39,138 bases of DNA from Gammaproteobacteria bacterium (GCA_024638505.1 JAHEKE010000022.1:13962-53099), one strand, 5' to 3'; counted from the first letter of the stretch, positions 8,033-16,271 are shown. Notes: generated by a model not told the origin, from the sequence alone. Program-made: numbers and translations.

Positions 8033-8872
8033 ATGCCAGCACATCCTCATCCGCACAGCATTGACCTCGTCGAGGTGCCTTTAAAGTATCTGGCTAATGA
8101 TAAAGCGCCTGCTGTCTACATCCCTTCCCGCGGTGGCGGTGATGCTACCGAACATAAGGGAGCTTACATCGAGCACAGAGTAACCATACAAAACGGCAGA
8201 ACGAGCGGGCAAAGCTTTGAGCTTGACCAGCAGGGATTCACCCTGGTCTCGCAGTTGAGCAAGGTAAAAGACTTCTACGACGATGAAGAAATCGCCGCAG
8301 TATATGAGAATGAAATAAAGCAGTTGGTGCTGACCGCAACCGGGGCCGACCGAGTTGAGATTTTTGATCACACCCGCCGGGCCGCATCGCTGGCGGTACA
8401 GAAAGCGCGAATGATCCGCGAACCAGCCTCGATCATCCACAATGACTATACCGAACGTTCCGGGCCAAAGCGGCTGTGTGATCATTTCAGCGATACACCG
8501 GATGAAGCGCGGGCTTTGCTCGAGCGACGGTTTGCCATCATCAACGTCTGGCGTTCGATCCGGGGCACCGTGCGCGACGCGCCCCTGGCATTCTGTGATG
8601 CTTCTACTTTGGCACCTCAAGATCTGGTCCCGGTCGAGCGTCAAGCCAGGGAGCGTATCGGTGAGATCCAGCTGGCGCTGTATAACCCGGCCCACCGCTG
8701 GTATTACTTCCCGCAAATGCGGGCGGATGAGGCCCTGCTGTTTAAAACGTTTGACTCGGCCACTGACGGCCGCGCCCGCTTTACCATCCATACGTCTTTC
8801 CATGATCCGAATGCACCAGCGGAAGCAGCGCCACGGGAAAGCATCGAGTCGCGCTGCTTTGTGTTTTTTTAA
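8033..8872 (+). CDS. CmcJ/NvfI-family (GA4 desaturase-like) oxidoreductase
   Basis: A 279-residue protein of the CmcJ/AsaB/NvfI family, named after a cephamycin biosynthesis protein and related to non-haem iron, 2-oxoglutarate-type enzymes. Recognisable blocks are IIHNDYTERSGPKR (metal-ligand region, about residues 135-150), INVWRSIRGTVRDAPLAFCDA (about 180-200), NPAHRWYYFPQMRADEALLFK (about 222-242) and FHDPNAPAEAAPRESIESR near the end. No signal peptide is seen. The reaction is unknown; members oxidise or hydroxylate small molecules. It ends in a run of seven T followed by AAAA just before a glutathione S-transferase frame, so the two genes are probably one unit. Confidence 0.85.
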   Translation: MPAHPHPHSIDLVEVPLKYLANDKAPAVYIPSRGGGDATEHKGAYIEHRVTIQNGRTSGQSFELDQQGFTLVSQLSKVKDFYDDEEIAAVYENEIKQLVLTATGADRVEIFDHTRRAASLAVQKARMIREPASIIHNDYTERSGPKRLCDHFSDTPDEARALLERRFAIINVWRSIRGTVRDAPLAFCDASTLAPQDLVPVERQARERIGEIQLALYNPAHRWYYFPQMRADEALLFKTFDSATDGRARFTIHTSFHDPNAPAEAAPRESIESRCFVFF

Positions 8873-8934
8873 AACGCCGCATTTCGATCTACGTTTCGTA
8901 CGGGTGCCGTTTTACCCGGGCGATCATAATCCAG

Positions 8935-9558
8935 ATGGTGATGGCGGAGGGTGATATTCCCTATGAACTTCGTGAGGTTGATATTCTGCAGAACGAGCAC
9001 CGGTCCGCTGGTTTTCTCAAAATCAATCCGGCGGGTTTGGTTCCGGCCATGATCACGCCGCGAGGTGACTGCCTGTACGAAACGCCAGCCATCAACCTTT
9101 ACCTCGCAGAGCAGCATGGACTGACTCATCTTGCGCCACAGGTGCATGAAGCGGAGCGAGGAACGTTTCTGAGCGGTCTGTTCTTTATTACTGATGAACT
9201 GGAACCGGTGATGAAAAGGTACTTTTACCCGCATTGTTTTGCCATGCGGGAAGAAGATGCGCCAGTAGTGCGGCAGCGTTCGCTAGACACCGCTATAGAT
9301 CGGCTGAACATCATAGAGCGGCGCCTCAAAACTGCTGGACCGTATCATCTCGGAAACCGTTTCAGCCTGGTGGATCTTACCCTGGCCTACTGGGCAGCGT
9401 GTCTAGAAAGCGCGGACGTGCTCGATTCGTTTACAGCGATAAGGCGGTGCACGCAGGAGGTTAAGAACAGACCCAAGCTGGGCGCATGGTTTGATGAAAT
9501 CAGAGTAACGAGCCAGGAGTATAAACAAATGCGGGTACGCAGCGAGGAAATAACCTGA
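8935..9558 (+). CDS. Glutathione S-transferase family protein (start uncertain)
   Basis: A thioredoxin-fold N-terminus (IPYELREVDI, INPAGLVPAMI, LYETPAINLYLAEQH) is followed by an all-helical C-terminal domain (YHLGNRFSLVDLTLAYWAA). Glutathione conjugation or peroxide reduction is the family role. The first in-frame ATG is at 8935, but the same frame upstream already encodes a plausible first strand and helix (ISIYVSYGCRFTRAIII) from about 8881 with no ATG, GTG or TTG. Either a rare ATT start at 8881 is used (225 residues, normal GST length), or a -1 slip at the T-run that ends the CmcJ-like gene fuses the two, or the sequence has an indel. The ATG start is the conservative choice and gives a truncated thioredoxin domain. 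Confidence 0.8.
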   Translation: MVMAEGDIPYELREVDILQNEHRSAGFLKINPAGLVPAMITPRGDCLYETPAINLYLAEQHGLTHLAPQVHEAERGTFLSGLFFITDELEPVMKRYFYPHCFAMREEDAPVVRQRSLDTAIDRLNIIERRLKTAGPYHLGNRFSLVDLTLAYWAACLESADVLDSFTAIRRCTQEVKNRPKLGAWFDEIRVTSQEYKQMRVRSEEIT

Positions 9559-9640
9559 CCTTAATATCCGCGAGTAACCAGGTGGGGGTAAAAACAGGGT
9601 TGAGGTAAGAAACCTGAACGTTCTGTAGCTGTTAAACCTG

Positions 9641-10807
9641 CTAAGCTGCAGCTTTATCTTTACCCTGCTGTTTTATCACGCATAAAAGCAGGGTAAACGT
9701 CACACACAGGATGACTGGAATCACGTACAGGTTAACCGCTGCCCATCCCAATCGATGATAGAGTTGACCTGACACGAGGGCAGTCACCGCCACGGTGCAA
9801 AATACGAGCAAATCATTCAAACCCTGAACTTTGCCTTTTGCCACTGTGTCCGCCGTAAGCAGACTGGTCGCACCGATAAAACAAAAATTCCAGCCTACCC
9901 CGAGCAGCACCAGCGAGACGATAAACTGCCAGTACTCGGTACCGCTCAGATTCAGCAGACAGCTGGCTAACAGACCAAGCGTGCCGGCGAGCATAACCCG
10001 ATACGCACCGATTCTATCGATTACGTGGCCGGTGAAGAATGCGGGCACAAACATGCCCACGACGTGCCACTGGATAACGTTGGCAGTGAGGTCGAAGTGA
10101 AAGCCGGATCCCGCCATGGCCATCGGCGTTGCCGTCATCAGCAAATTCATCACCCCATAGCCGATCATGCCGCTGGTTACGGCAATGGCAAAACCCGGCT
10201 TACGCACAACATCGATCAGCGCGGTACCGTCCTTCATCGCCAAATGATTCACGCGCTCCAGCTTCAGAGCCTGCACCAACAGCAAAGAACAGCAATAAAT
10301 TAGGGCGATGCATAAATAGCTGCCGGCAAATTCCGTAGGCAACGCTTGCCGCGTAATTTTGGCCAGGTTGGGGCCGACGAAGGCTGCAATCACGCCACCC
10401 GCTAATACATATGAAATAGCTCGGCTCCTGCAATGGGGATCAGCCACCTCCGCCGCGGCAAAACGGTAGTATTGACCAAAGGCATTGAACGCCCCCAGCA
10501 GTATGCTGCCCAGGCAAAATAAAAGAAACGACCCGAACGTAATTGCGCCCGCACTTAAGGCACCGCCACCGATTCCGAGCAGCGCGCCCAGGGTAAACCC
10601 AGCTTTTCGGCCAAATCGCTGCATCATCATGGATGCGGGATAGGTTGTGATGATGACCCCCAGGAACATCAGGGCGAAAGGCGCTGTAGCCCATTGCGGC
10701 TGCGGTGCGATTCTCAAGCCAACCAGCGCGGTCGCGGTGATAAGAAGAGAGTTTCCCGACATCATCAAGGCCTGGCATATCGCCAGCAGCAATACATTGC
10801 GATTCAT
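9641..10807 (-). CDS. Major facilitator superfamily transporter
   Basis: A 388-residue, strongly hydrophobic protein with about twelve membrane spans, alternating with short polar loops. The loop after span 2 reads MMMQRFGRKAGF, the MFS motif A region (family pattern G-x-x-x-D-R-x-G-R-R/K). FTGHVIDRIGAYRV repeats it at the start of the second half. It is a secondary transporter of the inner membrane, a drug or metabolite exporter or importer; the sequence does not show the substrate. It is convergent with the GST gene and downstream of the M23 gene in the same direction. I do not assign a symbol. Confidence 0.9.
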   Translation of the reverse strand: MNRNVLLLAICQALMMSGNSLLITATALVGLRIAPQPQWATAPFALMFLGVIITTYPASMMMQRFGRKAGFTLGALLGIGGGALSAGAITFGSFLLFCLGSILLGAFNAFGQYYRFAAAEVADPHCRSRAISYVLAGGVIAAFVGPNLAKITRQALPTEFAGSYLCIALIYCCSLLLVQALKLERVNHLAMKDGTALIDVVRKPGFAIAVTSGMIGYGVMNLLMTATPMAMAGSGFHFDLTANVIQWHVVGMFVPAFFTGHVIDRIGAYRVMLAGTLGLLASCLLNLSGTEYWQFIVSLVLLGVGWNFCFIGATSLLTADTVAKGKVQGLNDLLVFCTVAVTALVSGQLYHRLGWAAVNLYVIPVILCVTFTLLLCVIKQQGKDKAAA

Positions 10808-10886
10808 GGGCCAGGGTAAAGTACGGTTAGCCGAGCGGTAAACTGGTTGGATTGACGGATCATGTCGTGATCTGGCTGGTCACCAG

Positions 10887-11558
10887 TTATTCCTGATCCG
10901 GGTCTTTGCACACCACCGGGTAAGTCGTTTTAAAAGGTCGATTCGATATTCGCTGGGCACTGTTGAAACAGGTCACCATACCCGCACCCATTACCCAATA
11001 CTCATTGGGGTCGGTCGCCGTTAATCGCCCCATCCGAGGATCATAGCGTGCCAACTCATAATGTAAATGCGCTATGCCACCGGCCAGCAGTCCGCTATTC
11101 CCCAGGGTACCGATCTGCTCTCCACGCTCTACTTGATCCCCCGCTTGCACCCACCTCTGCTGAAGATGAAGAAAGCGCGTATGCACCTCCAGGCCCGCCT
11201 CGTCCTCGCCGTGATTCAGCACGATATGGTTGCCGTACATGGGTTCGAAAAAAGAGCGCTCCACCCGTCCCTTTGCCGGGGCGATTACGGGCGTACCGAC
11301 CGCGGCCACGATGTCAATACCCAGATGCTCGGCAGGCGGACCACGTCGATTATTATCTGGGTCCGGAGGGTGAAATCCCCGCCGTATGGTGGGTGCATTA
11401 GGGGGCAGTAAAATTTTGATGGCATCGCTGTCGTAACTTTTGTCGTCGTTAACTTCACCGTAACTGCCCGCCGTGCTGCAGCCGAACAGCCAGACCATAA
11501 GACTTGTCGTAGCAATCGCACAATGGGTGCTTCGCGTGCACTTTTTTAAGAGCAGCAT
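10887..11558 (-). CDS. M23-family (LytM-like) peptidase, lipoprotein
   Basis: A 223-residue envelope protein. Its N-terminus has basic residues, a hydrophobic core and the lipobox LFGC (about residues 24-27), so it is probably lipid-anchored in the outer membrane or periplasm. The LytM domain has the zinc ligands in HLGID (HxxxD) and HLHYEL (HxH). YGNHIVLNHG and GTLGNSGLLAGGIAHLHYE are also family blocks. Such enzymes cleave peptidoglycan cross-links or, when the site is degenerate, activate amidases. Here the catalytic residues are intact. It may act in wall remodelling. It is close to the mechanosensitive channel gene in the same direction, with a gap of about 70 bases. Confidence 0.9.
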   Translation of the reverse strand: MLLLKKCTRSTHCAIATTSLMVWLFGCSTAGSYGEVNDDKSYDSDAIKILLPPNAPTIRRGFHPPDPDNNRRGPPAEHLGIDIVAAVGTPVIAPAKGRVERSFFEPMYGNHIVLNHGEDEAGLEVHTRFLHLQQRWVQAGDQVERGEQIGTLGNSGLLAGGIAHLHYELARYDPRMGRLTATDPNEYWVMGAGMVTCFNSAQRISNRPFKTTYPVVCKDPDQE

Positions 11559-11628
11559 GGAGTAGAAGTTTGCTTTACCTACTAAAAGGTTTTTTCTAGA
11601 GCCAGTTCACTGCACGACTCGTGCTGTA

Positions 11629-12456
11629 CTACGCCGCTGTGCTCTCAATCTGATGCATATGCACATCCCGCTGCGGGAACGGTATGGAGATACCGTTTTC
11701 GTCAAAAGCCCGTTTCACTTTTTCGATCATATCGAATCGCACCGGCCAGTAGTCTTCCCGCTTGACCCACGGCCGTACAACAATATTCACGCTGCTGTCT
11801 GCCAATTCGTTGACTGCCACTATGGCTGCCGGTTCTTTGAGGATGCGCTCATCGCCGGCGATAGTGGATTCAATCAGCTCGCGGGCTTTGCCGATGTCAT
11901 CATCGTAACCAATACCAAATACCAAATCCACGCGGCGCGTTGCTTCGGCCGAATAGTTGACGATAGTGTCGTTGTAGATCAGGCGGTTCGGCACCACCAC
12001 CCGCTTGTTATCCGGTGAAACCAGTGTTGTGTTGAACATGCCTACTTCCACAACGGAACCCGCGGTACCGGCTGCTTCGATATAGTGCCCAATATCAAAC
12101 GGTTTGAAGAAAACAATCATTACACCGGCAGCGAAATTTGACAGCGAATCCTTCACCGCCAGGCCCACGGCGAGACCCGCAGCGCCGAATATCGCCAGCG
12201 CCGAGGTCGTGTTCACACCGACCTGTTCCAGTGCCGCTAACGCGACCACGGCAAGGAGAGCAATGTACGCCGTGCTGCCGACCAGGCGGACCAGCATTTC
12301 ATCAAGGCCCTGTTTGCGCATTTGTTTAGTCAGCAGCCCGCTCAGCCACTTGGCGAGTTTGCGACCGACGTAGAAAATCACCAAAGCCAGGACTACTTTA
12401 ACAATCCAAGGCATAACCTGATCGAGTACGGCTGACGATTCCATTAATTCGGGCAT
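11629..12456 (-). CDS. mscS: Small-conductance mechanosensitive channel (MscS)
   Basis: A 275-residue protein with the normal length of the E. coli-type MscS. Three membrane helices are visible: about residues 16-34, 62-82 and the pore helix AIFGAAGLAVGLAVKDSLSNFAAG (about 86-110). The beta domain follows with FFKPFDIGHYIE, SPDNKRVVVPNRLIYNDTIVNYS and the C-terminal vestibule region RPWVKREDYWPVRFD. It opens under membrane tension and releases osmolytes during hypo-osmotic shock, which fits a bacterium that handles compatible solutes. The start is an ATG with the purine-rich AGGAGAAAG before it. Confidence 0.95.
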   Translation of the reverse strand: MPELMESSAVLDQVMPWIVKVVLALVIFYVGRKLAKWLSGLLTKQMRKQGLDEMLVRLVGSTAYIALLAVVALAALEQVGVNTTSALAIFGAAGLAVGLAVKDSLSNFAAGVMIVFFKPFDIGHYIEAAGTAGSVVEVGMFNTTLVSPDNKRVVVPNRLIYNDTIVNYSAEATRRVDLVFGIGYDDDIGKARELIESTIAGDERILKEPAAIVAVNELADSSVNIVVRPWVKREDYWPVRFDMIEKVKRAFDENGISIPFPQRDVHMHQIESTAA

Positions 12457-12651
12457 AAGCTTTCTCCTAGATTAAATATGGTCACGGTGAATTTCAAAAC
12501 CACCTCGGTACGGTCGGGCGGCGCTATATTACAGCGGCAGCGCAAGACAAACCATCAACTGCGTGCGCAGTGAAAAAACAGAATTCCAGCGATCGCGAGC
12601 GTTGACTCAAGATTGTAATGCGATAAGGTGCCGTGCGGAACGAACACCTGG

Positions 12652-12680
12652 TTGAACTGTAACTACAATGTAGTTATACT
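12652..12680 (+). promoter_or_regulatory. Sigma-70 promoter with embedded operator for brnTA
   Basis: TTGAAC (12652-12657) and TATACT (12675-12680) are 17 bases apart, an ideal spacing. The spacer holds a 17-base perfect palindrome, TAACTACA-A-TGTAGTTA (12660-12676), overlapping the -10 box by two bases. BrnA antitoxins are known autorepressors, so this is the likely BrnA or BrnTA operator. Transcription should begin near 12686-12688, that is at the brnT start codon. Confidence 0.75.
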
Positions 12681-12686
12681 TGAATT

Positions 12687-12980
12687 ATGGATGCTATAAG
12701 TTTCAACTGGGATGAAACGAAAAGCCTGGCCAATAAGCAGCAACACCGGGTTTTGTTTGAGGAGGCGGAAGGCGTGTTCTTTGACGAAAGCGCGAGACTG
12801 ATAGTGGATCCTGACCTCATGAACAAGGATGAGCACTTTGTGCTACTCGGATTGAGTAAAAGGTTCAGGATACTGGTAGTCACCCACAGTTACCTGCCGC
12901 GAGCCGCAATCGTGCGCATCATGGCCGCGCGCAAGGCGACGGTGGAGGAGCAGCAAATCTATATTCAAAAAGTGTTATGA
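12687..12980 (+). CDS. brnT: BrnT family toxin (type II toxin-antitoxin)
   Basis: A 97-residue RelE-fold ribonuclease toxin. BrnT proteins cleave RNA and stop translation. Family features are the N-terminal FNWDETKSLANKQQHRVLFEEAEGVF, the ligand strand RILVVTHSYL and RAAIVRIMAARKATVEEQQIY at the C-terminal end; the usual catalytic Arg and His residues in these segments are present. The toxin gene precedes the antitoxin gene, as is normal for this family, and the two overlap by ATGA. The start codon lies at the predicted transcription start, so the message seems to have no leader. No ribosome-binding site is visible. Confidence 0.95.
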   Translation: MDAISFNWDETKSLANKQQHRVLFEEAEGVFFDESARLIVDPDLMNKDEHFVLLGLSKRFRILVVTHSYLPRAAIVRIMAARKATVEEQQIYIQKVL

Positions 12981-13195
12981 GAAAACAGTACGATTTTTCG
13001 AATTCCCGCAAGAATCCTTATGCAAAAGCGCTGAAAAAACAGATTACGATTCGCCTGGAAGAGCGTACGATCAACTATTTTAAAAAGCTCTCCGATGAAA
13101 CCGGCATCCCATATCAGACACTGATCAATCTTTACCTCAGGGACTGCGCAACCAAGCAGCGAAAAATCTCCATGACCTGGCGTAAGGCATCGTGA
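12977..13195 (+). CDS. brnA: BrnA family antitoxin
   Basis: A 72-residue partner of BrnT. The first 20 or so residues (with DFSNSRKNPYAK) are the part that wraps the toxin. The rest is a ribbon-helix-helix DNA-binding domain (KKQITIRLEERTINYFKKLS, then GIPYQTLINLYLRD). It neutralises BrnT and, with it, should repress the promoter by binding the palindrome at 12660-12676. It starts inside the stop codon of brnT, so translation is coupled. Confidence 0.94.
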   Translation: MRKQYDFSNSRKNPYAKALKKQITIRLEERTINYFKKLSDETGIPYQTLINLYLRDCATKQRKISMTWRKAS

Positions 13196-13326
13196 CCCGG
13201 CGCAGTATATCTTGATAAACGTCTTGGCCAGCGATCAATCAGGCCGCAGGGCTTTGACCTAGGCGATACCTAAACAGGTTTCTAAAAGCGTAATACAAGC
13301 GGCAGACTGGACAAATGCCGCGCCGG

Positions 13327-14214
13327 TTACGCCTGCGGTGGATCGACCACAACCGCTTCGTAGGGATGATCTTGCGCTATGCCGCCCGTGGTTTTGAACA
13401 CCTCGAGCGCTGCTGCGTAGCTTCGTCTCGATATTGCCACCTCCGGTGGCCAACACCCCAGTTCTTGATAGCGCTTGATCGTATCCTGCAACACATTTAG
13501 CGCAATTCCGGGGAAAAAAGACTGCTCCATAACCGCAATATCTTCCGCCGGTGCCTCGATCACATACTGCCTGGCGCGCCGATACGCACGCATGAATGCC
13601 TCCGCGGCGTCGCTTTGCAGCCAGCGCGGCGTCGCAGTAAGGCTGCTGAAAGCCAGCGGCCCGGAGACCTCGCCGAGCGCTGCCACAACTTGGCCGATTC
13701 CGTCGCGCTGCAGCTGCTGCGGAGCCGGTCCCTGCTGATGAATAAAATCACCTGTACCCGCACGAAAAGCCGCGTCCATTGCATCCGGTTCGCCCGCGTC
13801 CGTCACCGTAATGGCCGCCGTATCAACCCCCATTTTCAAGCAGGCATATTTGAACATTGCCATCGGTTGGCCGAGATGGTCGACCAGCACCTCCTGTCCC
13901 GCCAGATCGGGCCAGTTAAAATCCGTTCCTTTCTCCCGCCTGGTAAGAAAAAAACCGTCGCACTCATTGATTTGGGCAAAGTGCATGAAATGAGGAGTGA
14001 TCTTATGTTCCAGCATCCCCCAGCTGGCCGAGACTGCCAGCTGGCCGACATCAACGCTGCCCTCCTTAAGCCCCTGCGGCACGCTGCATTCGGGGGTGGC
14101 AACAGCGTAGCTGGGCTCGAAACCTTCATCTTTGAGGAAGCCGCCGGCGACGCAGGCGATAAGTGGACTATAAAAAGCCGAGTGCCGGGACACCATAATA
14201 TTGAGTTGAGTCAT
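13327..14214 (-). CDS. NMT1/THI5/SsuA-like protein without signal peptide
   Basis: A 295-residue protein with the fold of periplasmic binding proteins of the NMT1/THI5 (SsuA-like) group. HSAFYSPLIACVAGGFLKDEGF is the typical first helix and ligand loop. EGSVDVGQLAV and DLAGQEVLVDHLGQPMAMFKYA are further family blocks. The first residues (MTQLNIMVSR) lead straight into strand 1, and no hydrophobic signal peptide or lipobox exists. An upstream in-frame extension to 14289 has none either. It is therefore probably cytoplasmic, and may be a binding protein, a sensor or an enzyme like THI5 rather than a transporter part. No ABC permease or ATPase is nearby. It sits 28 bases downstream of the S-formylglutathione hydrolase gene, in the same operon. 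Confidence 0.8.
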   Translation of the reverse strand: MTQLNIMVSRHSAFYSPLIACVAGGFLKDEGFEPSYAVATPECSVPQGLKEGSVDVGQLAVSASWGMLEHKITPHFMHFAQINECDGFFLTRREKGTDFNWPDLAGQEVLVDHLGQPMAMFKYACLKMGVDTAAITVTDAGEPDAMDAAFRAGTGDFIHQQGPAPQQLQRDGIGQVVAALGEVSGPLAFSSLTATPRWLQSDAAEAFMRAYRRARQYVIEAPAEDIAVMEQSFFPGIALNVLQDTIKRYQELGCWPPEVAISRRSYAAALEVFKTTGGIAQDHPYEAVVVDPPQA

Positions 14215-14242
14215 TAACGTTCTACTGCCGCAGCTGGTTGAG

Positions 14243-15079
14243 TCAAATAGCGTTAAGTGCCTGCCCGTGGAACCGAATATGATCGCCAATAAAAGTCGCG
14301 ATAAAGTAGTAGCTATGATCGTAACCTGCTTGGTAACGGATCTCTACGGGCTGCTTCATTTTATCGCACGCAGCCTGGAACACGTCTGGGCGCAACTGCT
14401 CCTGCAGAAATTCATCCGCCTCACCCTGATCAATCAATATCCTGCTGGTCCTGCAGCCCTGCAGCACGAGCTGGGTAGCATCGTACTGCGCCCAGGCGGA
14501 TTCGTCGTCACCCAAGTAGCCGGTCAGAGCCTTTTTTCCCCACGGTACGCGGCTCGGTGCACAGATGGGAGAAAAAGCCGATACCGAACGATAGGTGCTC
14601 GGGTGTTTGAGACCGATGGTTAAAGCGCCGTGCCCTCCCATGGAATGCCCGGTAATGCCCTGACGCACAGGATCCGCCGGAAAATGCTGAAATACAAGTT
14701 CCGGCAGTTCCGTCACGATGTAGCTGTACATCCGGTAGTGCGCCGACCAGGGGGTACGAGTAGCATCCAGATAGAAGCCCGCACCGCTGCCGAAATCATA
14801 CGCGTCATCTTCACCCGGTAGGTTTGTACCGCGCGGGCTGGTGTCAGGGGCAACCAACATGAGCCCGTGTTCCGCCGCATAGCGCTGCGCGCCAGCTTTA
14901 ATCACAAAGTTTTCTTCGGTGCAGGTCAATCCGGATAAATACCAAAGAATTGGCATCGGTCCATCTGCTCGTGCTGGTTCGTATACGGCGAACCGCATCT
15001 CTGTGGCAGTAAGCTCAGAAATGTGACTATAGGTGCCTTGCGTTCCGGCAAAGCATTTTTGCTCGCTTATTGTTTTCAT
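14243..15079 (-). CDS. fghA: S-formylglutathione hydrolase
   Basis: A 278-residue alpha/beta hydrolase that cleaves S-formylglutathione to formate and glutathione, the last step of glutathione-dependent formaldehyde oxidation. It has the oxyanion/nucleophile block GITGHSMGGHGAL (serine nucleophile), the acid in LIDQGEADEFL, and the catalytic histidine in AGYDHSYYFI. LSGLTCTEENFVIKAGAQRYA near residues 48-70 is diagnostic. The ATG at 15079 is chosen; an in-frame GTG five codons upstream is possible. The partner formaldehyde dehydrogenase is not in the window. N-demethylation in the betaine locus at 16.7-25 kb could provide formaldehyde, which would make this gene relevant there. It is upstream of the NMT1-like gene. 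Confidence 0.95.
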   Translation of the reverse strand: MKTISEQKCFAGTQGTYSHISELTATEMRFAVYEPARADGPMPILWYLSGLTCTEENFVIKAGAQRYAAEHGLMLVAPDTSPRGTNLPGEDDAYDFGSGAGFYLDATRTPWSAHYRMYSYIVTELPELVFQHFPADPVRQGITGHSMGGHGALTIGLKHPSTYRSVSAFSPICAPSRVPWGKKALTGYLGDDESAWAQYDATQLVLQGCRTSRILIDQGEADEFLQEQLRPDVFQAACDKMKQPVEIRYQAGYDHSYYFIATFIGDHIRFHGQALNAI

Positions 15080-15193
15080 GTCTACCAGTTCCACCAGTCA
15101 CGCAAGCTGGAGGTTATATCTTCTCATACGTTACCGCTACCCTCACAATTGTGCGATGGAGCAAACTTCGGCCACCGACCTCGTGGCGCATGA

Positions 15194-15487
15194 TCCGCGC
15201 CCTACTACCAGCAGATCAACGACCTCGTTCCGAAAATTCGAGCTACTCTCCCGCTTGGTAAAGCGCTGTTGCCTGAACCCTGGATGGGCCGCCGTCCCAG
15301 CACTTCCAACTCTTTACCTATCATCAGGCCATCCGGTGAGTATCCGGATCTATGGTATGCGTTTGGCCATGGCCATCTCGGCTTTTCGCTGGGACCGGTC
15401 AGCGGAAAAATAATCGCCGCGGCGGTCACAGGCGAAACGTGGGATAGGCGCAACGATCCTTTCCTGCCATCGCGCTTCAAGCTGTAA
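15194..15487 (+). pseudogene. C-terminal remnant of a DadA-like D-amino acid dehydrogenase/FAD oxidoreductase
   Basis: About 97 residues after an in-frame stop (15191-15193) match the end of DadA-type flavoproteins. The features are PEPWMGRRPSTSNSLPI, the typical WMGxRP(S/T)-x-D-S-LPI substrate-site segment, then YAFGHGHLGFSLGPVSGKIIA and a family-like end, DPFLPSRF. There is no FAD-binding GxGxxG N-terminus upstream; the preceding 100 bases are broken in all frames up to the divergent S-formylglutathione hydrolase gene. A normal gene is about 1,250 bases. The fragment lacks a usual start codon and ribosome site. It is a relic of a lost amine/amino acid oxidase. Confidence 0.85.
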
Positions 15488-15636
15488 AAAGTCAGGCTTT
15501 TGTCAGATGTTTACTCTACAATACCGTCAAAGAGCATCAAATCCCGCGCCCGCAGCATCGGCGTTGCGTATACGTCAACCGCTGTTAAACCATCAACAAT
15601 CTGCCCTGACATATCTTAGGAATAGTGGAGTTGCAC

Positions 15637-16254
15637 ATGAATTGCATTAGAAACGGACTGCTGAGCCTTTTTATTCTGCTTATGCCTGCGATCGGTCACG
15701 CCTCCGAGCTGCCCGATGTCTTGGTTGAGACCACCATTACCGAGCTGGTTAACGAGCTCGAGCAGCGACGAGCGGAGCTAGAGCAGGACAAGCAGAAACT
15801 CTACAAGATGGTCGAAGATGTTGTCGTCCCGCACTTTGATATCGACCTGATCGCCCGTCTGGTTCTGGGGAAACACTGGCGCGGCGCAACTGAAAGTCAG
15901 CGTACCACTTTCGCCGAAGAGTTCAAGCAGCTAATGATTCGTACCTATGCCACTGCACTTTTCGAATACACCGGTAATGAAAAAATGGAAGTAACTCCGG
16001 TCAGACTCAAGGATGGAGATGAAAAAACAACCGTGAAAACCAAGGTCATCCTGCCGGGCGCCCCAGCGGTGCCGGTAAACTATTCCTTTATCCTCAACAA
16101 AACGGGTGAATGGAAGATCTATGATGTGAAGATCGATGGGATCAGCCTGGTCACCACCTACCGTTCCTCTTACAGCCAGATGGTACAGAGTAAGGGGCTG
16201 GACGTGTTGATCGCAGAGTTAAAGAAAAAGAACGTAACGCTGGAAAGCTCCTGA
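15637..16254 (+). CDS. mlaC: MlaC-type phospholipid-binding protein (Ttg2D family)
   Basis: A 205-residue periplasmic carrier that moves phospholipids between the outer-membrane MlaA complex and the inner-membrane MlaFEDB ABC transporter. Residues 1-24 are a signal peptide (hydrophobic stretch then GHASE). Family blocks are VVVPHFDIDLIARLVLGKHWR, FAEEFKQLMIRTYATAL, and the strand ending WKIYDVKIDGISLVTTYRSSY, followed by basic helices. GGAG lies six bases before the ATG at 15637, so that start is preferred to the GTG at 15625. No mlaA, mlaE, mlaF, mlaD or mlaB gene is adjacent; it is orphaned from the usual operon. A broken GNAT gene follows 17 bases later. Confidence 0.92.
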   Translation: MNCIRNGLLSLFILLMPAIGHASELPDVLVETTITELVNELEQRRAELEQDKQKLYKMVEDVVVPHFDIDLIARLVLGKHWRGATESQRTTFAEEFKQLMIRTYATALFEYTGNEKMEVTPVRLKDGDEKTTVKTKVILPGAPAVPVNYSFILNKTGEWKIYDVKIDGISLVTTYRSSYSQMVQSKGLDVLIAELKKKNVTLESS

Positions 16255-16271
16255 CAAAGCGTTGACTCGTC

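Noticed and set aside
8081-8803. A 240-codon leftward frame
   Set aside because: Lies wholly opposite the CmcJ-like gene, whose family motifs are clear.
13615-14217. A 200-codon rightward frame
   Set aside because: Opposite the NMT1-like gene; low-complexity His/Arg-rich composition.
15033-15413. A 126-codon rightward frame between the S-formylglutathione hydrolase and mlaC genes
   Set aside because: It covers a broken DadA relic in a different frame; only the relic frame has family motifs.
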